34,922 nucleotides of DNA, taken from the NCBI GenBank assembly GCA_905235605.1, contig CAJOMF010000032.1, forward strand, positions 1-34,922, in the 5' to 3' direction. This document shows positions 15,306 to 23,799 of the stretch, piece by piece. Position numbers and translations under genes: made by a program. Position 1 is the stretch's first letter. Every line of letters starts with the position of its first letter. The notes beneath the pieces were generated by a model that saw only the letters and a program-made list of their open reading frames with translations, did not search any database and was not told the DNA's origin. Source of the stretch: an uncultured bacterium (GTDB lineage Bacteria; UBP6; UBA1177).

Positions 15306-18300
15306 CTATTCAAAAACATATTCAAGTTTAATGTCGAACCCGATACTGCCGTACTTTGATTCAAGCAGATCTTTGTTCTTCCAATCTAAAATTCCTTCCA
15401 AAAGTTTTGTCCTGTATTTCAGCTCGACAATCTGATCAGTAGAATCCGCAGGATTCGATTCGAGCATAAGGAAAAGATTCCTGTAAATCTCCTTTTCGGC
15501 GATAAGTTTAAGCACTGTTTTTTCATCGTATTCAGAATATTTCGGCACAAGTTCGAATTTGGAAAGCCTGAAATTTTTGCGCACCTGCGTCGTTATTCCC
15601 ATTATGTCGGTTGCAGCCGCGATAGCCAGATCACCCGAAAATTCGTCTCCGATATTCCCCCAGAGCAGGAGCGAGCGCAGCTGTTCCTGATCAAGCTGCG
15701 GCATACTGTCGAAAGTTACACTAAGTTCGCCGTCTATCGGATAGCCTGTCGCCGTCATCGTAATGCGGAATTCCTTATTTGTGTCCTGTATTTTCGTGAC
15801 AACATTCCTGTTGGCTTCGAAATCGAGATAAGGATTTATGCCGCCGCCGTCGAAAACGATATTGCCTCTTGTTACGCTGAAATCATTCTGTTTATATTCG
15901 AGTTTTCCGTTTTTGACAACTATCGTTCCGTCTATATCGGGTTTAGCAGTCGTTCCGCTCAGTACAAGATCGAGAAAAAGGTCTGACTGAATAAGATTTG
16001 TCCTTATCCTGATATTGTTTTTGCCGGTTATTTTCAGGTTGAGGTCGATCGGTTTGCTCTTGTCGAGCTGCGAACTCGCCTTCTTTCTGCTGAGTTTCGA
16101 TAACATTTTCAGAAAATCGCTGTCTAATGAAAGAGGTTGGTTGTAAATTATGTTTTTCAGCTCGACATCGCCGCTCAGAGAAAACTGGTCTTCCGAAAAC
16201 GCAATAAGATCAAGGTCGGCCGACACGGCAAAATCCCCAAGTGCGGTATATTTTCCGGTAAGGTTTACCGCAGAGATATTCAGAGAGGCGTTTTCGATCG
16301 GGCTGAAACCTTTACCCTGACCTGTCAGGCTGAGTTTTCCGTCTCCTGCACTTCCCGAAAGGCTCTCTAAAGTCCACTTGTTGTTTTCAACCAGCAAAGT
16401 TCCGTTGAAGTTTTTGAGAACGACCCTCGGATCCGGCAGAATGTAGGCAAAATCGACGGCATTCAGTTTACCGCTGAAATTGGAATTTTTGTAGGAAACA
16501 TCGAAAAGTATCTTTCCGTCGAGGTTGTTCGCACGGTAAGTCTCATTCGCAGCGAGTTTTTTGACGAAAAATGTGCCGTCTGCATGAAGATACGGATCGA
16601 ATTTTTCAAGATCAAGCCCGCCTTCGATATAAAAATCGAGCGCATCTCCTTTAAAATATGCCTTGTCAGTCAATGAAAGTTCGGTGAAATCACCTGCAAT
16701 TTCAAATGGTTTTACATTTTGAACAGAGATGTCGGCCTTTTTCGCCCTGAGATCTTTAAAATCGATATTCACTTTGTCACCGCGGACTGCAGCATCAAGC
16801 GAAAGTTTGACTATAAGATCATCATTTTTGTAGACAAAATTTTTGACCGACGCATCGGCTTTGAATTTTTCCTGATCAAAATCGGGGACTTCGGCTGAAA
16901 ATTCGACATTTTTTCCGAATCCGCCGTTCACAAAAAGCATCTGATCTTCCCCGGAATATTTCGCTTCAACAAAGAAATCGCCGGTTTTTACACCGTATAC
17001 TTCAAGTTTAGGGATTTCAAGACGAGCGCTTGAATCGGGTGAAGAAAGGATCCCGTCGAGTTTTAAATCAAGAGTCGGCTTGTCAAATTTTATATCTTCA
17101 TAAAAATCAAAATCTTCCGGATAAAAAGAGTCAAAATAAGCAGTTATTCTGCTGTTGAGGTCGGCTTTCGCGAGTTCCGCGTCAACTTTAATCGTATTCC
17201 TGCCGTAAACTATTTCACCTTTGCCGGTTAGATTTTCGGCATCCTTTTCAAACAGATCGACTGAGAGCGAATCGGCTATTTTTATTCCGCCGTTCTCCCC
17301 TTTTTTCCTGAAATCCCTGACTCTCGCCTGAGCGCTCAGCTTGGAGAGACCGTTTTTGAAAAGACCTTCCGCCTGAAGGAAAGCTAGTCCCGAAAAATCG
17401 TCAGTATCGACTCCGAAAAGAGCAGAAGCATCCGAAAGTTTACCTTCAGCTTTGTTGATTTTGAAGTAAACCGGAAAGTCGTCATCGTTGAAATCGATCG
17501 TAACTATCGAATCTTTTGAAGAAATCGTCTTCTGTCTTATCTCGTTGATGACTATGTCGAAAACAAAATCCTTAAGGTTGATGTCAATGTCGCACATTTC
17601 GGAATTGAACCCGGCCATGTGGCATGCCTTCCCTTTGAAGTTGCTCGTGATGAGCGGATTGGTGTAAAAACTCGTGATCAGAACTTCGATCGGTCCTTTA
17701 CCTTTGACATTGAAGCCTGCAATTTTTTTGATGTCGCGCCCTAAATCGATGTAGGATCCCTTGACTATCGGGATGTGAAATTTCATTGTGTCGGCAAAAC
17801 CGTAGTAAGAACCTTTCAGAATGAGGCGGGAAGACTCGTCAGCCGTTCTTGCAACTGCGTCTTTGAGATCTACTCCGTCTGCTCCGATCGCCAGATGTCC
17901 AGTGACGTAGACATCGCGCGGCAGATCAAGCAGTTCTCTGTTCATAACGTCGAAATCCGTGACCACAAGGTCGGCGAACATGTCTTCTGCCCGCAGTTTG
18001 TCGATGTCGAAACGGTACGAAACAGTTCCTGAAGCGATCATGTTAACAAGACCGGTCTGAGTCATCCTGCGCAGACAGTTGTCTAAATCAAAATCGTAAA
18101 GTCTGACATAACCTTTGACGTTCCTTTCTGAGTATGGAAATTCGCCGTCCAGAGAAATGTTGACTTTGTTTTTATGAAAGAAATTGAGCCTTTCGATGAA
18201 GGTTTTCGTCGGAGTCATCTTTATTTTTCCGTGGATATCCCACGGTTTGAAACCTTCGACATTGAGATCGGAAACCGATATCAGAAGATCAGTCTCCGGA

Positions 18301-19163
18301 AGCGCGTTCAAAATGTCAAGATTGAGTTTCCCGGCATTCTGCGGTTCCGGCGGCAGACCTTTGTAAGTCTTGCTTTTCATCAGTCTCGGGATGTATGTAG
18401 CAAGGTTTTCCATAGTAAAATCAAGGAAAAACTCTCCTGTGAGATTTATTCCGAACATCTCTCCGAGCTCGTTCAGCTTCAAAGTCACGGTTCCGCCGAA
18501 AACATCTTTGTTGTCCTCAGGCTGTTCCGCGCTTATCGAAAAAAGCTCGGAATTTACTTCAAGGAGATTGAGTGCGTAATTTTTATCTTCGGCAGTAAAA
18601 CTGAAAGCAAGATCGAGCGAAAGATCATTTTTCATCACAGAATTGGCTGCAATAAAGACATCGGGCATGTCGAGACGGTAAAGCTCGTTGCCGGCAAGAG
18701 AGACTTTTTTCGTGCTGAAAACTGTTTTTTCGCCGTCTTTTACCTCAAAATCGAGGTTTCTGATATCGATTTCTTCTATCGGAAAGAAAGGAATTCTGTT
18801 CGGTAATTCAGATTTTTTTTCATCGGAGTTCTGCGCAAAGAGCTTCATATCGACAGATATCCTGGTGTCGGTCATCCCGAAACTTTTCACAGTGACGTGG
18901 TTTTTGAAAAGACCTGAAAATTTCTTGCCTATGCTGAAAGAGAGCGTTCCGATTTTGGCAGTCAGTAAATCCTGATACGAAAACACGAGGTTTTTTACAG
19001 AAAATGTGCCGTCAAGAGCAAGATGAGGAGACTCAAAATCGTAAAAAATGCCGAACTGATCCTGTAAAATTGATGAAGATAGAGGATAAAACGCAAACCT
19101 GACTAAAAATATAAAACCTATAAAAATAAAAAGTAATGATGCGAGAAAATTCTTTATCTTCAC
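15306..19163 (-). CDS. tamB: TamB/DUF490 translocation and assembly protein
   Basis: TamB-type proteins are anchored in the inner membrane and span the periplasm as a long beta-groove that carries lipids or assists outer-membrane protein assembly. The 1285-residue product has one N-terminal membrane anchor (residues 6-28, FLASLLFIFIGFIFLVRFAF). A very long repetitive beta-rich body follows, rich in DL, FD and KG alternations. The C-terminal DUF490 block begins near residue 1000, with RGNIVFDGGGINPYLDFEAN, then LDQEQLRSLLLWGNIGDE and an aromatic end (EYVFE). The start is a GTG with a weak ribosome site. No BamA/TamA partner is adjacent. It leads the operon that continues to ispD and lies directly after the tRNA gene. 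Confidence 0.9.
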   Translation of the reverse strand: MKIKNFLASLLFIFIGFIFLVRFAFYPLSSSILQDQFGIFYDFESPHLALDGTFSVKNLVFSYQDLLTAKIGTLSFSIGKKFSGLFKNHVTVKSFGMTDTRISVDMKLFAQNSDEKKSELPNRIPFFPIEEIDIRNLDFEVKDGEKTVFSTKKVSLAGNELYRLDMPDVFIAANSVMKNDLSLDLAFSFTAEDKNYALNLLEVNSELFSISAEQPEDNKDVFGGTVTLKLNELGEMFGINLTGEFFLDFTMENLATYIPRLMKSKTYKGLPPEPQNAGKLNLDILNALPETDLLISVSDLNVEGFKPWDIHGKIKMTPTKTFIERLNFFHKNKVNISLDGEFPYSERNVKGYVRLYDFDLDNCLRRMTQTGLVNMIASGTVSYRFDIDKLRAEDMFADLVVTDFDVMNRELLDLPRDVYVTGHLAIGADGVDLKDAVARTADESSRLILKGSYYGFADTMKFHIPIVKGSYIDLGRDIKKIAGFNVKGKGPIEVLITSFYTNPLITSNFKGKACHMAGFNSEMCDIDINLKDFVFDIVINEIRQKTISSKDSIVTIDFNDDDFPVYFKINKAEGKLSDASALFGVDTDDFSGLAFLQAEGLFKNGLSKLSAQARVRDFRKKGENGGIKIADSLSVDLFEKDAENLTGKGEIVYGRNTIKVDAELAKADLNSRITAYFDSFYPEDFDFYEDIKFDKPTLDLKLDGILSSPDSSARLEIPKLEVYGVKTGDFFVEAKYSGEDQMLFVNGGFGKNVEFSAEVPDFDQEKFKADASVKNFVYKNDDLIVKLSLDAAVRGDKVNIDFKDLRAKKADISVQNVKPFEIAGDFTELSLTDKAYFKGDALDFYIEGGLDLEKFDPYLHADGTFFVKKLAANETYRANNLDGKILFDVSYKNSNFSGKLNAVDFAYILPDPRVVLKNFNGTLLVENNKWTLESLSGSAGDGKLSLTGQGKGFSPIENASLNISAVNLTGKYTALGDFAVSADLDLIAFSEDQFSLSGDVELKNIIYNQPLSLDSDFLKMLSKLSRKKASSQLDKSKPIDLNLKITGKNNIRIRTNLIQSDLFLDLVLSGTTAKPDIDGTIVVKNGKLEYKQNDFSVTRGNIVFDGGGINPYLDFEANRNVVTKIQDTNKEFRITMTATGYPIDGELSVTFDSMPQLDQEQLRSLLLWGNIGDEFSGDLAIAAATDIMGITTQVRKNFRLSKFELVPKYSEYDEKTVLKLIAEKEIYRNLFLMLESNPADSTDQIVELKYRTKLLEGILDWKNKDLLESKYGSIGFDIKLEYVFE

Positions 19164-19182
19164 GGCGGCACCATCTTAAAAA

Positions 19183-19258
19183 TGGAGCGGGCGACGGGAC
19201 TCGGACCCGCGACATCCGGCTTGGGAAGCCGACACTCTACCAACTGAGTTACGCCCGC
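19183..19258 (-). tRNA. tRNA-Gly (anticodon CCC), CCA encoded
   Basis: The 76-nt minus-strand sequence folds as a standard cloverleaf. The acceptor stem GCGGGCG/CGCCCGC is followed by an encoded TCCA 3' end. The D arm is ACTC/GAGT, the anticodon stem TCGGC/GCCGG carries the 7-nt loop TTCCCAA, and the T stem GCGGG/CCCGT carries TCCGAGT. Anticodon positions 34-36 are CCC, which read glycine GGG codons. It lies just upstream of tamB on the same strand. The island does not abut this tRNA. Confidence 0.95.
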
Positions 19259-19334
19259 AAAAGCCGCAGAAGCATACAGCTTTGCACCTCAAAGTCAAGA
19301 TAATATTTAAATTTAATATAGTTTATCGGATATA

Positions 19335-19363
19335 CAAAAAAGGCGCGACCGAAGCCGCGCCCG
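19335..19363 (-). terminator. Intrinsic terminator of serC
   Basis: On the minus strand GGCGCGGC-TTCG-GTCGCGCC, an 8-bp stem with a stable tetraloop, is followed by TTTTTT. It lies about 60 bp after the serC stop. The remaining sequence to 19419 holds no gene. Confidence 0.9.
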
Positions 19364-19419
19364 TAATTGATGCAAACAACGCGATATTATCGCGCCGCAA
19401 TGAACGAAAATTTAAGGTT

Positions 19420-20547
19420 TTAGTGAGCTTTTCTGAAAGATTCCATGAAGTCAACGAGCGTTTCAACGCTTTCCGGAGTCGTCGAGTTGTAGATGCTGGC
19501 TCTGATCCCGCCGAGGGTCCTGTAACCTTTAAGACCGAGCATGCCCTGAGCTTTTGCCGATTTTACGAACTCTTCTTCAAGTTCCGGAGTCGGAAGGTTG
19601 AATGTTACGTTCATCCACGAACGGTGTTCCGGATTCTGTACATAGCCTCTGTAGAAGCCGTTGGAATTGTCGATCGCGCCGTAGATCATCTTCTGTTTCT
19701 TGTCGTTTCTCTTTTCCATTGCCTCAAGGCCGCCCATCTCGAGCATCCATTTGAAGACAAGGCCGGTGATGTAGATGTTGAAGCACGGCGGTGTGTTGAA
19801 CATGCTGCCTTTTTCGATCTGAACTTTGTAATCGAGAGTCTTCGGAAGCTGGAAGCCTTTCTTATTGAAGGTCTCAGCCCATGACTTTTTGATAACGACG
19901 ACGGTTACACCTGCGGGGCCGACGTTTTTCTGAGCACCTGCATAGATCATGTCGAATTTCGTTGCGTCGAATTTGTGCGACATGAAACCGCTGGACATAT
20001 CAGCTACGAGCGGAACGCCCGGGAGAGGTTTCGGATAGTTCTTTTCGAAGAACTGAGTTCCGTAGATCGTGTTGTTCGAGCAGAAGTGGAGATACTTCGC
20101 GTTCGGGTTCATGTTTTCCTGTTTTGCTTCGGGAAGAACGCAGTATTTCTTCTCAAGTTCGCGTGTCGAAGCTACGCAGTTAGCCTTTGCTTTTGCCCAG
20201 TCAGCCTGGATGCATGCTTCTTCGTAAGCTCTGTGTGCCCAGTTGCCCGAATCAACGTAGTCAGCGCAGTCGCCTTCGTTGAGAACGTTCATCGGGAGCA
20301 TGATGAACTGATGCGTTGCACCGCCGCCCAGGAAAAGAACGGCGTAGTCGTCACCGAGGCCGAGAAGTTTTTTAAGATCTGCCTCAGCTTCTTCTGTTAC
20401 AGCGATGAATGCTTTGTCTCTGTGGCTGATTTCCATAACGGAAACGCCTGTGCCTCTGAAATTGAGAAGTTCTGCCTGTGCTTTCTGAAGGACTTCAAGC
20501 GGAAGCGCAGCAGGACCTGCGAAAAAGTTGTGAGCTCTGTTTTCCAT
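19420..20547 (-). CDS. serC: Phosphoserine aminotransferase
   Basis: SerC is a PLP enzyme that makes 3-phosphoserine from 3-phosphohydroxypyruvate and glutamate in serine synthesis, and it also serves in pyridoxal phosphate synthesis. The 375-residue product shows the family start HNFFAGPAALP, GVSVMEISHRDKAF at 34-47, LFLGGGATHQF at 71-81 and the cofactor lysine K207 in YAGAQKNVGPAG. The SNNTIYGTQF and GGIRASIYN segments are also typical. A GGAGT ribosome site precedes the ATG. It stands as a single-gene unit with its own promoter and terminator. serA is not in the window. Confidence 0.96.
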   Translation of the reverse strand: MENRAHNFFAGPAALPLEVLQKAQAELLNFRGTGVSVMEISHRDKAFIAVTEEAEADLKKLLGLGDDYAVLFLGGGATHQFIMLPMNVLNEGDCADYVDSGNWAHRAYEEACIQADWAKAKANCVASTRELEKKYCVLPEAKQENMNPNAKYLHFCSNNTIYGTQFFEKNYPKPLPGVPLVADMSSGFMSHKFDATKFDMIYAGAQKNVGPAGVTVVVIKKSWAETFNKKGFQLPKTLDYKVQIEKGSMFNTPPCFNIYITGLVFKWMLEMGGLEAMEKRNDKKQKMIYGAIDNSNGFYRGYVQNPEHRSWMNVTFNLPTPELEEEFVKSAKAQGMLGLKGYRTLGGIRASIYNSTTPESVETLVDFMESFRKAH

Positions 20548-20601
20548 GTTTTACTCCATAAAAATATCGGTTGTTAAATAAGCCAACAAAAAAACGCGCT
20601 A

Positions 20602-20630
20602 ACTACAACAATTAAAAAAGCAGTTGTCAA
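20602..20630 (-). promoter_or_regulatory. Sigma70-type promoter of serC
   Basis: On the minus strand TTGACA (20625-20630) and TGTAGT (20602-20607) are spaced 17 bp apart, about 55 bp before the serC ATG. The divergent AEC transporter gene shares this intergenic region (20548-20727), which contains no other gene. Confidence 0.65.
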
Positions 20631-20727
20631 ATTTTTTAATTTCGCGCGCCGCGAATAAAGGCGGCAAAACTTGTTTTCCTCCGCCTTTTCCTTAAACTAC
20701 ACGGGTTTTTTGGAATGAGGCACCGCA

Positions 20728-21690
20728 TTGAAGCTGCTTGAACTGGTTCTGACTATAAATTTTCCGATATTTCTGGGCTGGATATTCAAACAGCTCAAAC
20801 TTTTTCCCGACAAAGAGTCAGCGGTCCTTAGGAAATTCGTGATAAAAGTTACAGTTCCGTTCCTCATTTTCAGAAACCTCTACAATGCCGACACGAAAGA
20901 GTTCAGCCAGATGCTCCCGATGATAGCTTCTCTCTGCCTGATACTTGTTTTTTCTGCGATCATAGTCGTCTCGCTGCGAAATCTCTCATCGTCGGACAAA
21001 ACGATCTCCAACAGCTTCTGCATCGGAAGTTTCGTCGGCAATTACAGTTATTTGGGCTGGGGCGTCCTCTCCTATTTTTACGGAGAGACAGGTTTTACGC
21101 GCGGCGTCTTTTTCTCGATGTTCTTCTGGCCGGTCGTCCTTTCAGTCGGATTTACGATCGTCTGGTTCCTCTCGCGCTCTTCTTCAGGTGACACCTCAAA
21201 AGACAAGATAATTCACGCACTTACGTCGAACGCGATTCCTCCCGTTCTTTCCGCGTTTCTGGCTATGGCGATGAATTTTTACGGAATAAAACTTCCGGCA
21301 TGGCTGACACAAAGCATAGGTTCGATAGCAAACATAACCATTCCGGCGATACTTTTCACAGTAGGTCTTTCGCTTTCTGTAATGCTTAAAAAAGGGACTG
21401 TACGACCCGTTATTTTCGGGACTTTTTTTCGTACTGTCTTCGGGATGATCATCGGTGTCGCAGTCCTTTCTATTGTATCTTTCTGCTTCAAAAATCTTGA
21501 TATCACTACGAAAAAAGTAATTCTCATGGAATCTGTCATGCCGAGTGCGGCGCTTTCGCCCTTTTTCGCCGATTTTGTCGATTCCGATAAGGAAATCGTG
21601 AGCGGGATCGTGACATTTTCAACACTTTTCTCGCTCGTCACACTTCCGTTCTGGTATTTTATTATCGAAAAATGGAGTTCACTGCTATGA
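20728..21690 (+). CDS. AEC (auxin efflux carrier) family transporter
   Basis: The 320-residue membrane protein has about ten hydrophobic segments and the AEC layout: an N-terminal LTINFPIFLGWIFKQLKLFP, TVPFLIFRNLY near 43-53, SFVGNYSYLGWGVLSYFYG at 102-120, and a second half with ITIPAILFTVGLSL and VMPSAALSPFFADFVD. AEC proteins carry organic acids or amino-acid-like anions. The substrate is not readable here. The start is a TTG with GAGG 8 bp upstream. An ATG at 20715 is in another frame. The stop overlaps the start of the next small membrane-protein gene as ATGA. Confidence 0.88.
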   Translation: MKLLELVLTINFPIFLGWIFKQLKLFPDKESAVLRKFVIKVTVPFLIFRNLYNADTKEFSQMLPMIASLCLILVFSAIIVVSLRNLSSSDKTISNSFCIGSFVGNYSYLGWGVLSYFYGETGFTRGVFFSMFFWPVVLSVGFTIVWFLSRSSSGDTSKDKIIHALTSNAIPPVLSAFLAMAMNFYGIKLPAWLTQSIGSIANITIPAILFTVGLSLSVMLKKGTVRPVIFGTFFRTVFGMIIGVAVLSIVSFCFKNLDITTKKVILMESVMPSAALSPFFADFVDSDKEIVSGIVTFSTLFSLVTLPFWYFIIEKWSSLL

Positions 21691-22064
21691 GTTTCAGGGA
21701 AAAACTCTTCTTTGCACTTGCAATTTCAGGGCTTTCTATTTCATTTATCCTTCTTGCGCAGTTGCACACCAATCCTTTCAGAGTCCCGACTTTTTCAGAT
21801 GTTCCGATCTGCTATGTTTACGGAAACGCCTACATTGCTATAATTTTATCCGCACTTTTGAAAAAATCTTTTCTGAGCCGTCTCCTTGCATCGGCCGGAT
21901 TTAGTGTCGGGCTTCTCATTTCGGCTTATTTTCTGTTTGTCTGGATAAAATTCGGCGGAACCTCATACATTTTTCCGGCTGAGATCTTCGGAATAAAAAC
22001 GATATATGCAGATTTTTTGATTTTCGCCGCGCTTCTGGTGCTGCGTATCATAAAAAAACCTTGA
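21687..22064 (+). CDS. Small integral membrane protein of unknown function
   Basis: This 125-residue protein has four hydrophobic stretches (about residues 8-23, 45-56, 66-86 and 102-119) and short polar ends, so it should be an inner-membrane protein. I do not recognise the family. The start at 21687 overlaps the transporter stop by four bases (ATGA) and has a GGAG motif upstream. A start five codons earlier is possible. Coupling to the AEC transporter suggests a linked role, but this is inference. Confidence 0.75.
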   Translation: MSFREKLFFALAISGLSISFILLAQLHTNPFRVPTFSDVPICYVYGNAYIAIILSALLKKSFLSRLLASAGFSVGLLISAYFLFVWIKFGGTSYIFPAEIFGIKTIYADFLIFAALLVLRIIKKP

Positions 22065-22123
22065 CCTCATATTTTTTCTCAAGTTAAATTCGACCGTTTT
22101 TTGATATTTTGGAGAAACTCTTT

Positions 22124-23785
22124 ATGAACTGGAGTTACATTATTTTCCACACGCTGGGCGGTCTCGGACTTTTCTTCATGGGTATGAAAGTCATGAGCGA
22201 AAGCGTCCAGAAAGCTGCAGGCGACAAACTGAGAAAGATCTTAAAAGTCCTCACCTCGAACCGTTTCGTCGGGGCATTCGTCGGTTTTCTGATCACCGCG
22301 ATAATACAATCGAGCGGTGCAACAACCGTTATGACGATCGGCTTTGTCAATGCCGGGCTCATGACAGTCCAGCAGGCGATCGGAGTCGGCCTCGGAGCCA
22401 GTATCGGAACCACGGTCACGGGCTGGATCGTCACTCTTAATGTTGCTGCCTTCTCTTTGCCGCTCATAGGTATCGGCGTCATGATACGCCTTTTCTCGAA
22501 AAACAAATCGTGGCAGTATATCGGAGAACTTATCTACGGCTTCGGTATTCTTTTCCTCGGAATGGAAACTATGAAACAGGGATTTGCACCGCTTAAAGAG
22601 AGCGAAACTTTCGTCAAAATGTTCCAGAGCATTGACGGTTCGACCTATGCTTCGATCATCCTCGGCGTTTTTGTCGGTATAGTTACGACATGCATAACCC
22701 AGTCGAGCAGCGCGATGGTCGGTATCGTCATTGCTCTTGCCAGCCAGGGACTTATCAACTTCGAAGGTGCACTCGCTGTCGTTCTGGGAAGCAACATCGG
22801 CGCAAGTTCGACAGGCGTTCTAGCTGCTGTCGGCGGCACCGTCAACGCAAAGAGAACTGCTTTGTCGCAGGTTATTTTCAGGTGTATCGGAGTTACGCTC
22901 CTTCTTCTGGTTTTCCGTCCGTATAAAGATATTGTCGATCTTATGATTCCCGGAACTCCCGATGAGATGCTCACCGTCCACATCGCGATGGGACACACTG
23001 TATTCAACGTAACGACTCTTATCATCTGTATCCCGTTTGTCAGCCAGCTTGCAAAACTTGTCGAGAAAATATTTCCGGATAAAGCCGCTAGTAAGTTTGA
23101 AATGCCGGAAAACATAACGAAGCTTCAGACAAGTATGTTCAGTACCCCGTCGATCGCAATTATGGAATGCGAAAAAGAGCTTCTCAACATGTCCGATTAC
23201 GTTATCAAGAACTTGGATATGCTGCGCGTAATGTCTCTGAAAAATGCAGAGCAGGTCGCTGAAATCAGTGATGAAATTGCAAGAAACGAAGACAAGATCG
23301 ACAAGTACCAGTACCAGTTGACGCAGTTCCTTATCGCCCTTTCCGTCCGCGCGATCTCACCGAAAGACGCAAAAATCGTTGCAAGCCGCATAGGACTTGC
23401 TCACAACTTTGAAAAAATCGCCGACGGAGTTGAGCATATTTCGCAGATTATCGACAAACTCACCAGGAACAATACAACATTTTCAAACGAAGCTGTTGAC
23501 GTTATCAACCAGATCCTGGATGAAAATATCGCCCATTTCAAAAAATCGGTATCGATTTTCAAAAGCGGTGAAGAAGTTCCGATGTATGCCGATGAAGCTC
23601 TTGTTATAAGAATCAGGATCAAGAAACTGATAAAAGACGCGAAGATCCAGCACTTCAACAGGATCAAAGAGAAGATCTGCGACGGCAGCGCATCGATCCA
23701 GTTCATCGACATCCTTAACAACCTCAACACGATGAGTGCTGAAAACCACAATGTCGCCGAAGTCCTTGCCGGCGAAAAATACTGA
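22124..23785 (+). CDS. Na/Pi cotransporter family protein with PhoU-like domain
   Basis: The 553-residue protein is a sodium-phosphate cotransporter of the NptA/YjbB type, moving phosphate (or a related anion) with sodium across the inner membrane. The two inverted QSS repeats are clear: IIQSSGATTVM at 61-70 and ITQSSSAMVG at 191-200, with GASIGTT and GSNIGASSTG beside them. After about residue 330 a helical cytoplasmic PhoU-like part follows (MSDYVIKNLDMLRVM, FEKIADGVEHISQIIDK). The ATG at 22124 has GGAG 9 bp upstream. A TTG five codons earlier overlaps that site and was not used. It ends 14 bp before the convergent Wzi-like gene with no clear terminator. Confidence 0.93.
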   Translation: MNWSYIIFHTLGGLGLFFMGMKVMSESVQKAAGDKLRKILKVLTSNRFVGAFVGFLITAIIQSSGATTVMTIGFVNAGLMTVQQAIGVGLGASIGTTVTGWIVTLNVAAFSLPLIGIGVMIRLFSKNKSWQYIGELIYGFGILFLGMETMKQGFAPLKESETFVKMFQSIDGSTYASIILGVFVGIVTTCITQSSSAMVGIVIALASQGLINFEGALAVVLGSNIGASSTGVLAAVGGTVNAKRTALSQVIFRCIGVTLLLLVFRPYKDIVDLMIPGTPDEMLTVHIAMGHTVFNVTTLIICIPFVSQLAKLVEKIFPDKAASKFEMPENITKLQTSMFSTPSIAIMECEKELLNMSDYVIKNLDMLRVMSLKNAEQVAEISDEIARNEDKIDKYQYQLTQFLIALSVRAISPKDAKIVASRIGLAHNFEKIADGVEHISQIIDKLTRNNTTFSNEAVDVINQILDENIAHFKKSVSIFKSGEEVPMYADEALVIRIRIKKLIKDAKIQHFNRIKEKICDGSASIQFIDILNNLNTMSAENHNVAEVLAGEKY

Positions 23786-23799
23786 TCTGAAAAAAATCG

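Noticed and set aside
17775-18806. Long plus-strand frames inside tamB
   Set aside because: They are antisense shadows of a continuous, well-supported 1285-residue coding sequence, with no ribosome sites or recognisable domains.
22135-23115. Minus-strand frames inside the Na/Pi cotransporter gene
   Set aside because: Antisense to a gene with intact QSS motifs. The translations are low-complexity and lack family similarity.
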